64,000 nucleotides of DNA from Adiantum capillus-veneris (GCA_014529385.2 CM043949.1:149153850-149217849), one strand, 5' to 3'; shown: positions 1 through 12,824, counted from the first letter of the stretch. Numbers and translations are program-made. The notes: a model not told the origin generated them from the letters alone.

Positions 1-844
1 TAAGCTAGATACAATCACGAACTAGAGCAGAAACTTCGCTCATAGGAGAAACTTACACAGAAAAACAGCAGGAAAAGAGTGAGAAATTTGGCAAAATGGA
101 CAGTGCCATCGCGTCCGGAACGGCCCAAAACCCCAATCTACAATGTCAAAGTGCTCAAATCCGACCTTGGATGAGCAGTTTACGACCAAAACAGGTTCCA
201 AAAACCCAAAAAACACACCTGCGGCTGTTCCTCCTCTCTTCTCCACGTTTTTTCTGGTCTTCTCTCTGTTTTTTCAGTTCCCACACTTAGATTTTTTAGT
301 TGGGCACCCTTGGCCTTTTAGATGACCTCAAACGGATCCCGAACAGGCCAAAAACTGACCTCGCAGTGCATAGTTGTCACCTTTTTGCATCATTCGCACA
401 CCTGGCACTCAGCTTTTTTCCAATAATGCATCTCGCCACCACGTGAAGTGGCCCCCAAAAAAAGTCCTCATGATGACCTTTCTGCATAATTCTCACAAGC
501 AAACACCCACGTTGTGTCCGTCCTCATCCGTGTGCAAATATTGACCTCGTTCGCCCTCCTGACGCCACTAGATGCCATCTGACGCACCTGCTGACCTCAC
601 GTCGTCGGCGCGCGGATAGCTTCCTCGAGAAGTTTTACGCGCTACCAACTCCTCCTTATTGTAGAAAAACACAATGGTACTAGTAACGATGAAAATAGAT
701 GCACTATGTACATGGTGTCCTACCTGTACACATGTGGGCCCCACATAACCACCTGGCTAAGGAAAATGGGCAATCCTTTATTTGGTGCACCATGCATGTA
801 TATGTACATATGCGCAATCCCTTGCTCCAAAAAACTCCTGACAA
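1..844. other. No gene recognised
   Basis: Open frames are short on both strands and none resembles a known protein. The stretch may be the interior of the copia-related element that follows (its 3' side would lie to the left, outside the window) or unrelated intergenic DNA. The sequence does not decide between these. Confidence 0.5.
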
Positions 845-1721
845 CGTATAAGATAAGATCGCCGAATCTGCACACCATATATGGTGAAGGCCGCAATTGA
901 GAATGAGAGAGATATGAGGACTGCGTTTTGTCAACGATAAACGTAAGAAGGATGCTCAAGGAACGTCCAAAGATGTGAGAGACGTCACCCAAAAAAGGCA
1001 GGGTAAAGGAAGCGTTAATAATAGAAGAGTCCTCAAAATAGAGTGGCGTGAGACGCAAGATTGACGGCCACAATACGAATAGCAAAAAGCTAAATCTTCT
1101 CAAAAAAGTTAACGCCAAAATAAGAAAAACGATCGCAGACGCTTCACGAAGAAGTAGGACGAAGAAAGCTGCGTCAAGCTCATTTGCAGTAAAAAACAAC
1201 ATAACTTTTTGCTGCGAACTCCGATTGACACAAACCTAGAACTCAAATCGAAGAGCTCGAGGAGACGAACAAGTTTTGGATGAAAAGAGATATTGCGATT
1301 TTCCCGTTTCTCCAAATTTCGAGCACAACACCCCGAAAAATTGAGATGAAGTTCAGGGTGTCATCAACAAGAAAACGTAATCAACGATTAGATTGATTAG
1401 CAATAAACGCCACACAAAACACTTATCATATTCTTCTTAACACAAAACAACCACAAGTAACAAGAATTAACGCTCAAAAATAAAATTTATAGCAATTTTG
1501 AATCTTACATGCAAATCGCATACACATACTGTTTTGTCACCATGAATTGAATTGGCGCGTGATCGTTACCGCTCTGATACCATGTAGAGAGAAAGAGAGA
1601 GAGACGAGACAAGAGACACACCATATATATACGCTCCCAAAGACTGATTCATATTGAGGACAAGATACAAATATATAGGTGAGACCAAGTTGAGTAGAGT
1701 GAGCCATATATAGCTACAGGA
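845..1721 (-). mobile_element. Truncated Ty1/copia relative: 5' LTR plus leader
   Basis: This segment matches the leader and 5' LTR of the copia element at 56012-56893 almost base for base over about 870 bp. On the minus strand it holds an LTR remnant (1583-1721), a primer-binding site (1571-1582) and then leader down to 845. The LTR has lost a few bases at its inner edge (TGAGATG is absent), and its outer end is altered from CTCCAACA to CTACAGGA. Homology stops 15 bp short of the point matching the gag start codon of the full element, so no gag is present. It is either a deleted copy or the 5' end of a non-autonomous derivative continuing left. Confidence 0.85.
1571..1582 (-). other. Copia primer-binding site (initiator Met tRNA type)
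   Basis: On the minus strand these 12 bases read TGGTATCAGAGC. This is the standard plant copia primer-binding site, complementary to the 3' end of initiator methionine tRNA. It directly follows the LTR remnant. Confidence 0.85.
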
Positions 1722-1731
1722 ACATGATGAT

Positions 1732-1910
1732 ATGAAAATATCACATAGTAGTAATACCAACTGCCTCTCTAAAAAATGGCATAAAGAGGCACACACATGA
1801 CCTTTCATGCTTGGGCTTGTCCGGCCAATCATCCACACATTAAATAGCAACGTGGCATTATGAAAATATCACAAATAGTAATACCAACTGCCTCTCTAAA
1901 AAATGACATA
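1732..1910. repeat. Direct repeat pair, about 51 bp, 128 bp apart
   Basis: A block beginning ATGAAAATATCACA and ending in AAAAAATGRCATA occurs at 1732-1783 and again at 1860-1910 with a few differences. The intervening DNA is unrelated. It could be a local duplication or the flanks of a small insertion; nothing identifies the element. Confidence 0.7.
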
Positions 1911-2989
1911 ATTTGATCAAAGCTTGTTTTCTAGGGAACTCTTTGGCCAATAAGGTGTAAGGAGAAGGTTTCAAATCTTGGCCAGTGGCTTTTTGTATAG
2001 GCATTGGCATTCAGAGAGTAATGTGTTGCAGAATCTTAGAGGAGTGAAAGCGCTATCATTATTCTAAAAGTAGGATGTGCATTGTGTTCATTAAGTTGAG
2101 AACATGAGATTAAAAGAGATCGATCGTCATGCAATTTATGACGAGGGCTAGAAGCTGAAAAGTGAGAGCCTAGCTTTTGACCTTCTACATGCATGGTCTT
2201 AAAACAGGCTTTCCAGCCAGCACTATAAAAAGCATGACGACGTCTGTCGTGGCCATATGTTAAGTAGTATCGAGATGGAGTTTCATGAACTCGCATTTTC
2301 AATCTTTTATATTATTTTCTCTTATTTGATATTGTTCTCAGGATTCCCATTTTGGAAAATCCATCAATCAGGAATGCGCCTCCCTGCTGACCAGCAGCAG
2401 CAAGTGGCAGCGACAGTAGCTACAGCGGGGCCAGAAACGACCGTCAGAGCACACCGGAGCTTCAGACACAGCAGTCCTCCGAAGTACGTCCCTACAAAAG
2501 GGGTGCACACACACATGTGAGCGACAATGCACAACCGATCACCTCATTGCCCACTGTTAGCTCCCACGACGCGGCGAGCCTGCGCATAGATCCCTCGGGC
2601 CAATATGGTCAGCGCAGTTAAAACAAAACGAGCAATGCGGTCCTCATGAGTACTCATGATGTGGGCAGATAGGTTCATGATGTGAGCAGATAGGTTCATG
2701 TTTTGTGTATGCGCCTTTAGTCAATAATTTTGAGCTTCATTTCAATTTGGTATCTAAACATGCAATGTGATGGCAACATATAATAGTGAGTCATGGGTGG
2801 TGGCTTGAATATCTAGTCATTTTATTTTTGTATGTATGTACAAGGATGTATATTCATATTTGGAGTCATGATATTAAATTGATTTCAATAAATGAAGCGT
2901 GCTTAAGGAGGCATCACCATCATTTCGGTGCTTTGATTACCACATGATCATAGAGTTGCATACAATGAGGGAACCCTTTAAACATGAGT
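1911..2989. other. No gene recognised
   Basis: Only short open frames are present. The one at 2257-2520 has no recognisable domain and a low-complexity glutamine run, so I did not call it. A short repeat of GATGTGRGCAGATAGGTTCAT occurs twice near 2660-2700. Confidence 0.5.
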
Positions 2990-3340
2990 AGTTTATGTGT
3001 GTGTTCAAATTGTCTATATTATAGTTGCATCCATTGGTAAGGGGTAGCAAATCTATGATCAATTGCACATAGATTATCAATCATAAAGTAAAGTGATAAG
3101 AATAACCATAGTGTGAATTGAAGAGAGGTATTAGCAGAAACTTGTAATCCTTTGGCTAGAGGCTATTGAGCATTATCACATCCATGATCAATTGCACATA
3201 GATTATCAATCATAAAGGAAAGTGATAAGAATAACCATAGTGTGAATTGAAGAGGGGTATTAGCAGAAACTTGTAATCCTTTGGCTAGAGGCTATTGATC
3301 ATTATTCAGACATGTTCATTATTTGGAATTAGTGGAGTGT
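2990..3340. repeat. Left member of a diverged direct-repeat pair
   Basis: The sequence from 2990 to 3340 is repeated at 4656-4895 at roughly 80 percent identity by eye, sharing CATCCATTGGTAAGGGG, a block around CACATAGATTATCAATCAT, and CTTGTAATCCTTTGGCTAGAGG. This copy carries an extra internal 129-bp duplication. Two such repeats 1.3 kb apart could be LTRs of a small non-autonomous element, but I see no primer-binding site, polypurine tract or target duplication. Confidence 0.6.
3051..3308. repeat. Tandem duplication, 2 x 129 bp
   Basis: Units at 3051-3179 and 3180-3308 are nearly identical; both begin ATCYATGATCAATTGCACATAG. The near identity means the duplication is much younger than the split from the related single unit near 4730-4860. 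Confidence 0.9.
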
Positions 3341-4655
3341 AACCTTTGTGAATATATGTTTTTTTTAATAGCCCCGATCTAAGATGTAAGCATGTCACTG
3401 TATTCTCACAAGTAGGAAAGCTTGATGCATAGAATATGTATAGACAATGACAATGATTGATCCAAACATTGGCTCCAAGATCCACAAAGCAAAATGAGCG
3501 TAGCCCACATAAAGCCATTTAAAACTGACTAAAAATGACAATGCACCTTTTGTGAGTTCGGCTTGCCGATTCCAAATGGGTTGATGAGATCTATGCTCAC
3601 GTTTCCCAACATGGTTGCAAAATAAGGGTGCATGGGCTGATCCAAAATGGATAGTAGAAAAACGCACAACCTTGGAAAAATGATGTCAAAACCTAATGTG
3701 GTGATTATCCATAGTTGGACTCGATGGCTCACCTAAGGAATGTAAGAGTCCATGGGCTGATCTTAAATGCTTGGATGAATCATAGAAATCTATACCCATG
3801 GTGAAGATATCTCAAAACTTGATCTACCACTGACCCACAATGAGCCACTGAGAGACATCTCTATTGAACGAGCATACAAGTGTTTGGATATTGTAATGCT
3901 ATGGCTGATGTGCGATTGCTCCAAGATCCCAAAAGTGTGCTAGCATCTGATGTCACATTAGCCCATGACCCCAGAGCACCTTGGCAAGTCACAAGAAAAC
4001 TATTCATCAAAACATGCAAATGTGGTAGTCTTGGTTGACCTAAGCTTGCAACCATAATGCAAAAAAGTTGTTGGAATTGTCCTTGAATCTAACACCCAGC
4101 TAGGTCATGTCTAGGCTCCAAAATCCACACAAAGTACAATCCAAAAACTATGATGTTGTCTCACAAAAATTTGGCAAAAACAAGAGCCAAATCAGTCCAC
4201 ACAAAGGGCATCACCCATATAATCCAAGTACCCTCTACTACATCATCTAGAGGCACATAAGCGTGCTAAAATCAGTCCTCCTTTTATAAGAATGTCGTAC
4301 TAGCTCTAAATGTCCTCTACAACATTGCCAAGGGAGACAGATCAGGTAAGGTATCCCCCAAGGGAGGTGTTTGAAGGATTGCATATAGTCTAAGGCCTTC
4401 AATTACAATTTGCAAAAAACAACTGAAAGTTTCTTTTCCACAAGTATTTTGGGAATTTAAAAGCATAAACAAATGAAATGTAGGAGTGAGGTTGTGAGGA
4501 TGTATCAACAATATGGAGGAATTTTCACTCATTTCATTGGAAGATGATCTATTGACAATAGCTTAATTTCATACAACTGGTGTCTCTTTCTATCATTATC
4601 TTTCTCTCTATGTTTCTTTCAAAAATACAAATATAAACTTATGATAATGAGAAAA
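3341..4655. other. Unclassified interior between direct repeats
   Basis: No intact gene is visible. The minus strand from 3529 to 3732 reads weakly like retroelement pol, but no catalytic motif is present. The phrase CATGGGCTGATC recurs at about 3630 and 3752. The origin remains unknown. Confidence 0.4.
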
Positions 4656-4895
4656 CGGTTATAGTTTATATGTGTGTTTGAATTGTAAGTAATATAGTTA
4701 CATCCATTGGTAAGGGGAGGCAAATTGATGATTCACCTGCACATAGATTATCAATCATGAAGAAAAGTAATAAGAGTAACCATAGTCTGAATTGAAGAGG
4801 ATTATTAGTGGAAACTTGTAATCCTTTGGCTAGAGGAAATTGAGTATTACTGGACATGTTCATCATTTGGCATTATTGGATTGTAGTTTTTATGC
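4656..4895. repeat. Right member of the diverged direct-repeat pair
   Basis: This is the partner of 2990-3340, with a single unit where the left copy has two 129-bp units. The two copies are in the same orientation. Confidence 0.6.
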
Positions 4896-6789
4896 ATGTA
4901 GCTAAATGATTATATTGAATATACATTGATGCTAGATTTATTGATGTTAGAAAAGAGTAAAATAATTTAGAATAGTTTTTAAAAAAAAAGTTAATTGATG
5001 TTATAATAATTGTTTTGTCTTTAAATTTTTTTGGTTGTGCTAGGAGTCGGCCCAGACTTCCTTTAAGTATATTGTATCCATATTGAATTGATTGATATAA
5101 ATTAATATTTAGTTTTTCTAAACGTAATATTTTGATTATATGCCTTGAAAAGTATTGGAGAAAAACTTGGATGAAGTTGATAGTTGTATATTTTAAAGCT
5201 TAAAATTATTTAAATTTTAGAATTCTAATATTCTATTTGTGGTGATACAAAGAAGATTATATTTATGTAATTGTATCATTAGCGTGCATATCACCATTTG
5301 CATGATTGGTTGACCATTGATTTGAATATATTTAAAATCCGTCCATAAACTCTCACAATTTTTCTTTGTTCTCAAAACCCTCTTTATACTCCATGGGTTC
5401 ATACCCTATTGTACCTGCAAGTCTAACTTGTGAATCGAAAAGGTGAAATCCTTTATTTTTTTCTGGAAGTAGTTTGGCTTCTTTTCTTGTTCAACTCGTG
5501 CCTTTTTGAAAGTTTGCTTGAAAAACTAATGAAGACAAATACAATATAGCTATTTTGTTGTTTTGATATAGCATTCATAAATTATGAAAGAATATGAAGT
5601 AATTATCTCATCACCTACTCCCATTGGATTATATTTTTTGTTATAAATTCAGTTAGAAAATACAAATTTTTTGTAAAATATTATAAAGGTATGATATGTA
5701 GTTTGTTAGTAAAACTCAAGCATTGGTTAAAAATCATGTTTTTTAAATGTGTTCAATATTCTCATGTTATTTCTTGTTGTGTTTCTCGATAACATTACAT
5801 AGACAAGTCTAGGGATGAATGAATTTTTAATTACTACCAATGTTTTATTAGCTATTGTCATTCCTTGAGATTTGTGACCTGTAAATTGCATATGCCAATG
5901 TTAAAGGGAAGCTAGTTTTATAGTACCATTTATTCTCATATATATTTTTTTCTTGTTTTGATCATTTAATAGAAATAAATTCATTAGTTGAAAAAAAAAA
6001 AATGTATCGTAGTACTTATTGGGTTAGATGTATGAAACTTCATAGATACAATTGTTCCTATTGCACCATAGATTGCTCCAATATTAAATTCAATATTATG
6101 TGTGATCATGACTTTTGCACCAATTGGTAATTTTGCTATGGTATGAAATTTTGGATCTTATATCCAAGTTTTTAAAGTTATATGTTGTTCATGTATATAT
6201 GCAATAATTAACATCTTCTATATAAATATTTGTATTTGAAAATAACTTGTGTAACATATAATTGTTATCATATTGGTATCAATTTTAAGCACAAATTATG
6301 ATTGTGTTTGCATCAAAAAACTCAATAGCTTTGTGTTCATTAACTATTATATGACCTATGTAATGATTGATTTGTTCTATTGTAATTTGTAGGTTTTCTT
6401 ATTCGAATAATGTTTAAGAATTCAATAAAGTCAAGATTTGACTCGTGAAAATTTGAATTTGTTAGTGTGGGTAATGTGCTTTCTTTCCAAAATTCAGAAT
6501 TTGTAGTATGACAAACTTGACAAAAAGGTCGTCTCAATTTGCAATTAAAACATGGTGGAAGTTGAGCTAAATCTTCAACTAATAGTATATTTTTGTCTGT
6601 AAAAGGGTGTGTAGTATTAATATTACATGCTTCACATATTTACATGATTATCATGTTCAATGTTAGGCTTGTCATCATAGATATCGCGTCTACAATTATT
6701 AAGCTTGCATTTTTTATATCAAAATAACATTCATAATTACACATTAATGATGATTTGTACATATCATTTTTTTAGGTAACCCAAATTTT
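4896..6789. other. AT-rich DNA, no gene recognised
   Basis: This is long AT-rich sequence with homopolymer runs and only short, featureless open frames on both strands. I see no coding signature, RNA gene or transposon end in it. Confidence 0.6.
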
Positions 6790-8822
6790 TGAGGATTTTA
6801 GATGGATCCCCCCAGGGACTGCAGTTTGATACTTGCACTATCAGGTTGGCTTCCACTTGTCTCCTGAGCAGCAAACTACTCCCCTCCTCCTGTACATCAG
6901 GAGGAAGCTGCTACATTGGAGCTCCGCATGAATTTCTTTGGCAGACAAAGTTGTAGTGTCCAACCAGGTGTTGTTGGATACTATCTGGTACATTACATTG
7001 TGTTGGATCTTTTCGAGCTCCTGCATCAGCCAGGTAGAGAGTTTGATTAGGAACTTCCTTTCGTTAGGGCGCGACACTTAGATAGCCCGGGCCAAAGTGT
7101 CTTGGAAAGTCATCACTCTACCTTGTTCTCAGGGGGGGTTTGGGATCATAGACCCTACACAGCATGGTAGAGCCCTTCTCGGGTAGATTTTTGTCGGAGG
7201 ACTGCTTCCAAGGGAGCATCCCTGGAAGGAGTTTGAGCTTCAAGCTAGAGTGCCTCATGTAGGAGGCCCTTGGATACCTTCCATGATATGGATTCTCATA
7301 GAGATGCACAGAGTTGGACTGAGCATGAGACTGAAGGATTGTTTTGTTGTGAGCCTAGTTCGATCCTGGGAGTATCTTCGGAGATGCTTGGAGCACCATC
7401 ACCAAGCCACTTGCATGGAGGAGCACCTGAGATAGCCCCTTGTTTGAAACCCCATGTTCAGCACTCAGAGAGGCCATTTGGTTGGGTAGTAGGCCTCATG
7501 TTTTTTGGGGTCCCATGGGAGAGGATCCCGCACGCACTCTAGGTGATTGGCTACAGTTCTAAAGTTTTTCAAAGGAGCTTCAAAGCATCCAACAACAAGG
7601 CATGAGAGGGGTGTAGAGCATGTGTCGGGACATCATAGATGTAGTACCAACTAAGTGGCTTACACCTCTTGAGTCAGCAGTGCCCAGATGGATGGTGGCC
7701 TTCACACAACTAGAGGTCCTCATCGCAGTTCGGGCTTGCTCGGAGACTGTACCCTCCATGTTTTTTGAGCTACAGGGCTAGGGTTGATTACACAGAGTCT
7801 CTGTAGATGCCCCACAGTGTTGTTTTTAGAGGATCCAATTTGTGGGCATCTGTGGGAGGACTTGTGTCATAGACCTTTATCCATCAGCTCTTGAGACAGG
7901 CCAGTAGAGGCTGTGGGATTTGGAAAGTTGTCCACTGGCACGAGTGTAGTGGGATCATGGAGAGTGGTTTTGGAGGGACCCTTTCTCCTCAACCGACCAT
8001 CAAGGAATCCATTGCTTTTAGTACATTGTTCGATTGCTGGGACGTCACATACTAACAACAGGGAGAGACTGCTGCAACACCTTATTTGCAGGAGGAGGGT
8101 CTCACAATCATATTTCGGGGCAAGATTGTGGGACACCAGACATCCACGACAAGTCACGTTGTTCTAGTGGTTGGTTGCACATAGAGCTACAGTAGTGGGG
8201 AGTTGGCTAGTATATAGTGGCCTTTTGACAGCATGTACAGCTTGTGACCATCCTTTGGAGAGTCAGCATCATTGTCTTTGGGACTGGCATATGGCACAAC
8301 AGAATTGTCTTGAGGTCCTTCAGCTGATGCCAGATATTTCCACAACACAAAAGTACACTTGGAGGCAACTGCTTGACCCACACTCATGGGCCTTGCATTA
8401 CAGTTTGAGCTATCCTCCACCAGAAGGATGATAGTGGTACATGGGAGTTGACCTACACTCCATCCTACTACAAAGCTTACTCCACAGGAGTGGTGCAGTG
8501 AGAGAGAGGTGTGTTGGGAGCTCGTATGTGGGCTAACACTCTAGCTCATCTAGAGGGCCCATTGCTTTCACATCTTTGAGGCTTTCCTTGTGCCACCATT
8601 AGAGACTATTCAAGATTTTTGATAGGAGTTGGTCCATACTCTCACGGGACACTTCGAGAGACTTCAACGCAGCTCCAACCACATGCGGGAGCGTAGAGAG
8701 GCATTCCTTTGACTCTGGCACCCTGGTTCTTTCTTCATCGTGATTCGGGGTGGGCTCAGATGGCACTACTGTCCACCTGTGTGGCTTTTCTCTCCTCCTA
8801 TCTCCTGAGTTATTCCTCATTG
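6790..8822 (+). pseudogene. LINE (non-LTR) ORF2 C-terminal part, decayed
   Basis: The plus strand encodes the C-terminal part of a plant L1-type ORF2 protein. From 6900 the frame gives a stretch ending SLADKVVVSNQVLL, then IWYITLCW, LIRNFL, ARAKVSW, LPCSQGGFGIIDP. These are the conserved blocks just after the reverse transcriptase core in plant LINEs. Near 8231-8300 a zf-RVT-like segment (CTACDHPLES...HHCLWD) follows, as expected. The reading frame is broken: in-frame TGA at 6929 and TAG at 7079, and frameshifts beyond. The endonuclease and RT core are absent, which fits 5' truncation on insertion. Gypsy element A splits the copy after 8822, and the 3' end continues at 27713. Confidence 0.8.
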
Positions 8823-8827
8823 TACAT
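8823..8827. repeat. Target-site duplication of gypsy A, left copy
   Basis: The five bases TACAT flank gypsy element A here and at 27708-27712. Confidence 0.95.
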
Positions 8828-9242
8828 TGGAATTGGAGCTGATCTCTTGAGACAGCTAATTCCAGTGTTGAAGGATTTCAGCTACTTAGAGTAGGAAGAG
8901 TCAGATAGCAGACTAGACAGAAATCAGTGACTAAACTAAAATATGAATACTGAAATGAGAATCAGACTTAAAAACTGGAATAAAGTTCAGACTCAGATTC
9001 GGAAGACTGTTGAGAATTCAGTATCACTGGAATATATATATATCATGATTGAGATTACAGTGAATATGATTACAAATTTACAGAGAGAGAGAGAGAGAAA
9101 TAGCCGATAATACTGGCACTGATGCTCAAGTGCATTTATATGCTTCGGGTTTATTGTAGTAATTACTTTAGTAATTACTAAGTGATTCACTCTCCATCTT
9201 CTAAGAACAGGTTCCCACATGGTGACGTGACAGCCGTCTACA
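8828..9242 (-). repeat. Gypsy A 3' LTR
   Basis: Matches 27245-27707 with substitutions and some indels; the main one removes about 40 bp near 9120-9140. On the minus strand it begins TGTAGACGG and ends CCAATTCCA. Confidence 0.95.
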
Positions 9243-9259
9243 TCCTTCCCTTCTTTCTT
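9243..9259 (-). other. Gypsy A polypurine tract
   Basis: On the minus strand the 17 bases directly upstream of the 3' LTR are all purines (AAGAAAGAAGGGAAGGA). This is the plus-strand DNA primer position in LTR retrotransposons. Confidence 0.9.
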
Positions 9260-9486
9260 GAATTTTGGCAAGATTCCAAAATTTCTGAAAAATCCATTGT
9301 CTGGTTCTGATGTTGACAATCCATCTTCTGGTGGATTGTTAGCGTCTGACATTGAGAAGATGGTGAAGGATGCAGAGCTCTAGAAAGCTCACAGATTGCG
9401 AGAGACAACTGAAAAAGGCCAAGGTGGAGCTGTCATCTCTCCCTGCCTGCTGAGAAGAAAAGTCACCCCTGAATTCTGAGATAGAA

Positions 9487-12400
9487 CTACCCAGTATCCT
9501 TCCATTGGACCGTCTTCCTTTTTCCCTTGCTCTTTGACCGTGTTGGTGCCTGAGAAGTTCCAGCATCAGCATTCTCCTTCTGAATTAGTTGGTAAATGGC
9601 CTCCTGCTCAACCTGATCCCGCCGGTCTATGGTCATCTCTACCTCATAAGGTGTGAGAGAATGATAGGTTTTGGTGTCAGGATCATAGAGTGTACACCTA
9701 CCCTTGGTCAGTCTGGTTCTGGCTAGTTTATGACAATGCGAAGCAGTATGGATCCATCCTTGTGGAAGAGGTTGATTTGTTTTGACGCGTGCTTCGAACA
9801 GAATCTCAGCCATCTCCTTGTACTACGGTGCTAGACCCGGCTTTGCTGCAATGTATTTCTCAGGTAGTTTGGAAGATTTGACTATAAGCTGCAATAACTA
9901 ATTAGTAATCCTAGTCAATCCTCTGACCTGAATCTTCCACTGGCCCATACACAGCTGGATGTCATTGATTTGAAGAACATCATTGAACAATGTCTGCCAA
10001 GTCTTCCATTCTACAGTTGATCGCTCATACCAATCCTCAAGCTCATCAGTTATTTTGAAATATGTGAGTCGATCAACTGGTTCTTGATGTTGAGGATATA
10101 GTGCTGAAAAAACTCTTGGCAACTTAGTTTCTCTTGCTGGAACAACATACAAGAGAACTGGAGAATCGGGCACAAATTCCAGGAAATTCAGAACTGCCTA
10201 GTTCTCTTGTTGCATCATCTTCCTAGTAATTCTTACTAGCTGGAATAAGGTGCGGAGAGCAGTTGCCTGTGCTCCGATGGACATGCGAGTTTGAGGTCCT
10301 CTGCTAGTGGCTGTCTGGTCCTCCACGATGGCTTTCACTCTTTGGTCCAAAACACCTCTGGCAGTTTGCAGTTGAACCAAAATATCCTTAAGTTGGACCC
10401 TCATGTCCTTCATGCAGCGGTAAGTTGGTTTGTTGCCCAGCAGAAGTTCCAGTTCTAAAGCTAAGGACTGACAATCTGTAGTAGACTGTCTTTGCCAGTA
10501 CGGGTTTATACTTTCTCATCATCATTGAGTATCCATTGTGGAACTCGTTCCAACAGATGAACTGTACTGGGATGTGCAGGTAGTCTACAAGCTTCCTTAT
10601 CATGAAAAGCAACAGATTTCCAATGTTCCACCATTTCCCTGGCTCCTACATATAGTCTTTGGAACCTTTCTGAATCAGTCCACAGAGTATCATCCTCCAG
10701 ATACTGTCTAGTGATGGAGGCATGTTGATGTCTCAACTGCTTATTTAAGGTAATGAGTTGTAGTGAATGCTAATGATCCTTCACTGGTCCTTCATCCTGA
10801 GCCTTCATTTTCCCTTTATGCTCTCTGTTGTGATGGAACTGATTAGTTGGCTCATCTCCAGTGTTACTGGGCTACTGTTCTTCAGTCTGCTGATGACCCG
10901 ACTGTTGTTCTGTTTCCTGTCTTTCATGCTGTTCCTTAGTCTGGTCTGGTTGGTCGATCTGGCTGTGACTAGCCTCCTTCATCTAGACCTGTCCCATCAG
11001 TTACTGGTCCTGGAGGTGGAGATGGTGGTGGGGCATCATCATCATCCTGTGTATGCCTGGTTTCTTGATCATCCTCCTCCTTATCAGCTTCATCTTCTTC
11101 TTCTTCTTCATCCTCCTCTGGGGATGTCTTCTGCTCAATATAATCCATGATGGCTTGGTTCATCAGAGCATTGTTGAACTCACTCACCTTGTCCTGTAAA
11201 TCACTTTGCAGACTTTCCATCAAGGATTTTAAATTTTCTAAATCAAAAACAGCATTGCCTGCGGGGTTCAAGATTTCAAACAAGCTATTGTAGATGTATC
11301 TGTCCGTCAGGGAATTCTTCAGAGCTGTATGGTGTAATAGCAGCTTCCTAAATTCTGCCCGCTTCGTTCTGAGCCCCATTTCAGCTCGCTCGGCAGCTCT
11401 CGATGCTTCATTCCTTTGACTCTTATGATCATAATTTCAGACTCAGCTTTAGCTAACTTTTTGTTCACCAACTCCTGAGCTCTCTCTAACTGAGCTTGCA
11501 ATACCCTGTGTTGTATGTTCTACGCTTCCTGGGCTTTCTGGAGTGTGGCAATCTGATGCTGTTCTTTTGCCGATTCAGCTTTAAGTTTTTTTACTTCATC
11601 TTCTGATCCAGCAGCTTCCACCAATTGTCCCATACAGCTGACAATGGTATTGCAAGAGAACTGTATCAGTACTGAACATCTGTCTTTGACCGTTGTTGGA
11701 TCAGAATCAACTGGTTCATATATTTCCACAGGAGCCACATAAGGTAGAGATGCATAATCAATTTTGGTGAGTGAGATATGCCCTCTCAATTTCTGAGTTT
11801 GCATTTGCTGTATCCTTTTTAACTAGTTGTAGAGGGTTTTGAGAAATGACAGGAACTGTTTCAGACATAGTTGAGGACGGTGGACCTTTCCCCTTATCCA
11901 GTTGATTCCTGCCTTTGTCTCCTGACTGATCTGGTACCTTCACCTCAGTGACTGGCTTTACCTGATCCTTCCCAGATTCAGTAGCAACTGTCTATATGAC
12001 AAATTTCTGATTAAGTACAGTTGTCTCAGTGCTCGCTGCCTTTACCTGGCTTTTGATGTGCTTCAAGAATTCACTGCTTTTGGTCAGTGTAATTCATGGT
12101 TTCTTTGAACTACTAGCTTCCTCTGCAGTAGCTTTCCTTTTCAGGTCCTTGGAAGTTGTTTGACTGTCTGTTTCCTCGTCATCTGAGGACAATTCAATTT
12201 TCTTCGGTTTAAAAATGGGCTTCTCATTCCATGCCAGCTTCACCTGCTCATTAATATCTTTAGTAGTAGCCCAATACAGAAATTGCCAGACATACCATGC
12301 CTTGAAAACAGTTTGAGATTTCAACTTGGCAGTCTGTTGAAGTACATTATGCGAGAGTATTTGATACAGGTTGATATGGAAATGTGGATCCAGTATCTTG

Positions 12401-12789
12401 GACAATAGCATAGCAAATAATTTTTCTGATGCATAAGTTGGGTTATTCTTAAGATTGACTACTTCGGCTACAAACCTGTAAGCAGCGGAGGCTTCCAGTC
12501 CTGCTACTGGAACTCCTTGAGCACTTGCCTTGCGCTTCTTTTGAGCTGCTTCATCCTCTAGAGCAATACTTAATTGCTGCGCAATTGCCACCGATGGTTT
12601 AGGATCATTAGGCATTTTAAATGCAAATGCAATGGCTTCTGGTGTCACGGACACCCTCCTATTATTTATCATAGCATTGTTGTTTTCTGCATCAAAAGAA
12701 TCAAGAACTTGCTTGATGATCCTTGCATCAAAAGCAATCCTTATCACTTGCAATACAACTCGCAGATCCCAGATTTGTAGCAGAGTCAT
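9487..12789 (-). pseudogene. Gypsy A extra 3' ORF, decayed
   Basis: Between integrase and the 3' LTR lies about 3.3 kb of broken reading frame encoding a protein that would exceed 900 residues. It probably starts at the ATG at 12789. The first ~230 residues (12094-12789) contain RRVSVTPEAIAFAFKMP, which resembles the domain called putative plant transposon protein in plant retroelements; this is by memory and moderate. A Lys/Ser-rich linker follows, then a heptad-like charged region (11370-11700, coiled-coil appearance), an acidic run of Asp/Glu near 11080, a Pro-rich run, and further charged segments to 9487. I see no hydrophobic membrane segment, so an envelope-like protein is not supported. 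Stops at 12094, 11992, 11520 and 10969 and several frameshifts interrupt it. Confidence 0.7.
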
Positions 12790-12824
12790 TGCATGATCAA
12801 TAAAGACATATCTTGGATTTTACT

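Noticed and set aside
2257-2520. 87-codon frame with a hydrophobic N-terminus
   Set aside because: It could pass as a secreted peptide, but the second half is low complexity and no neighbour or motif supports it.
3529-3732. Possible gypsy integrase fragment on the minus strand
   Set aside because: The likeness rests on a few residues (IDLINPFGIGKP) without flanking motifs in frame.
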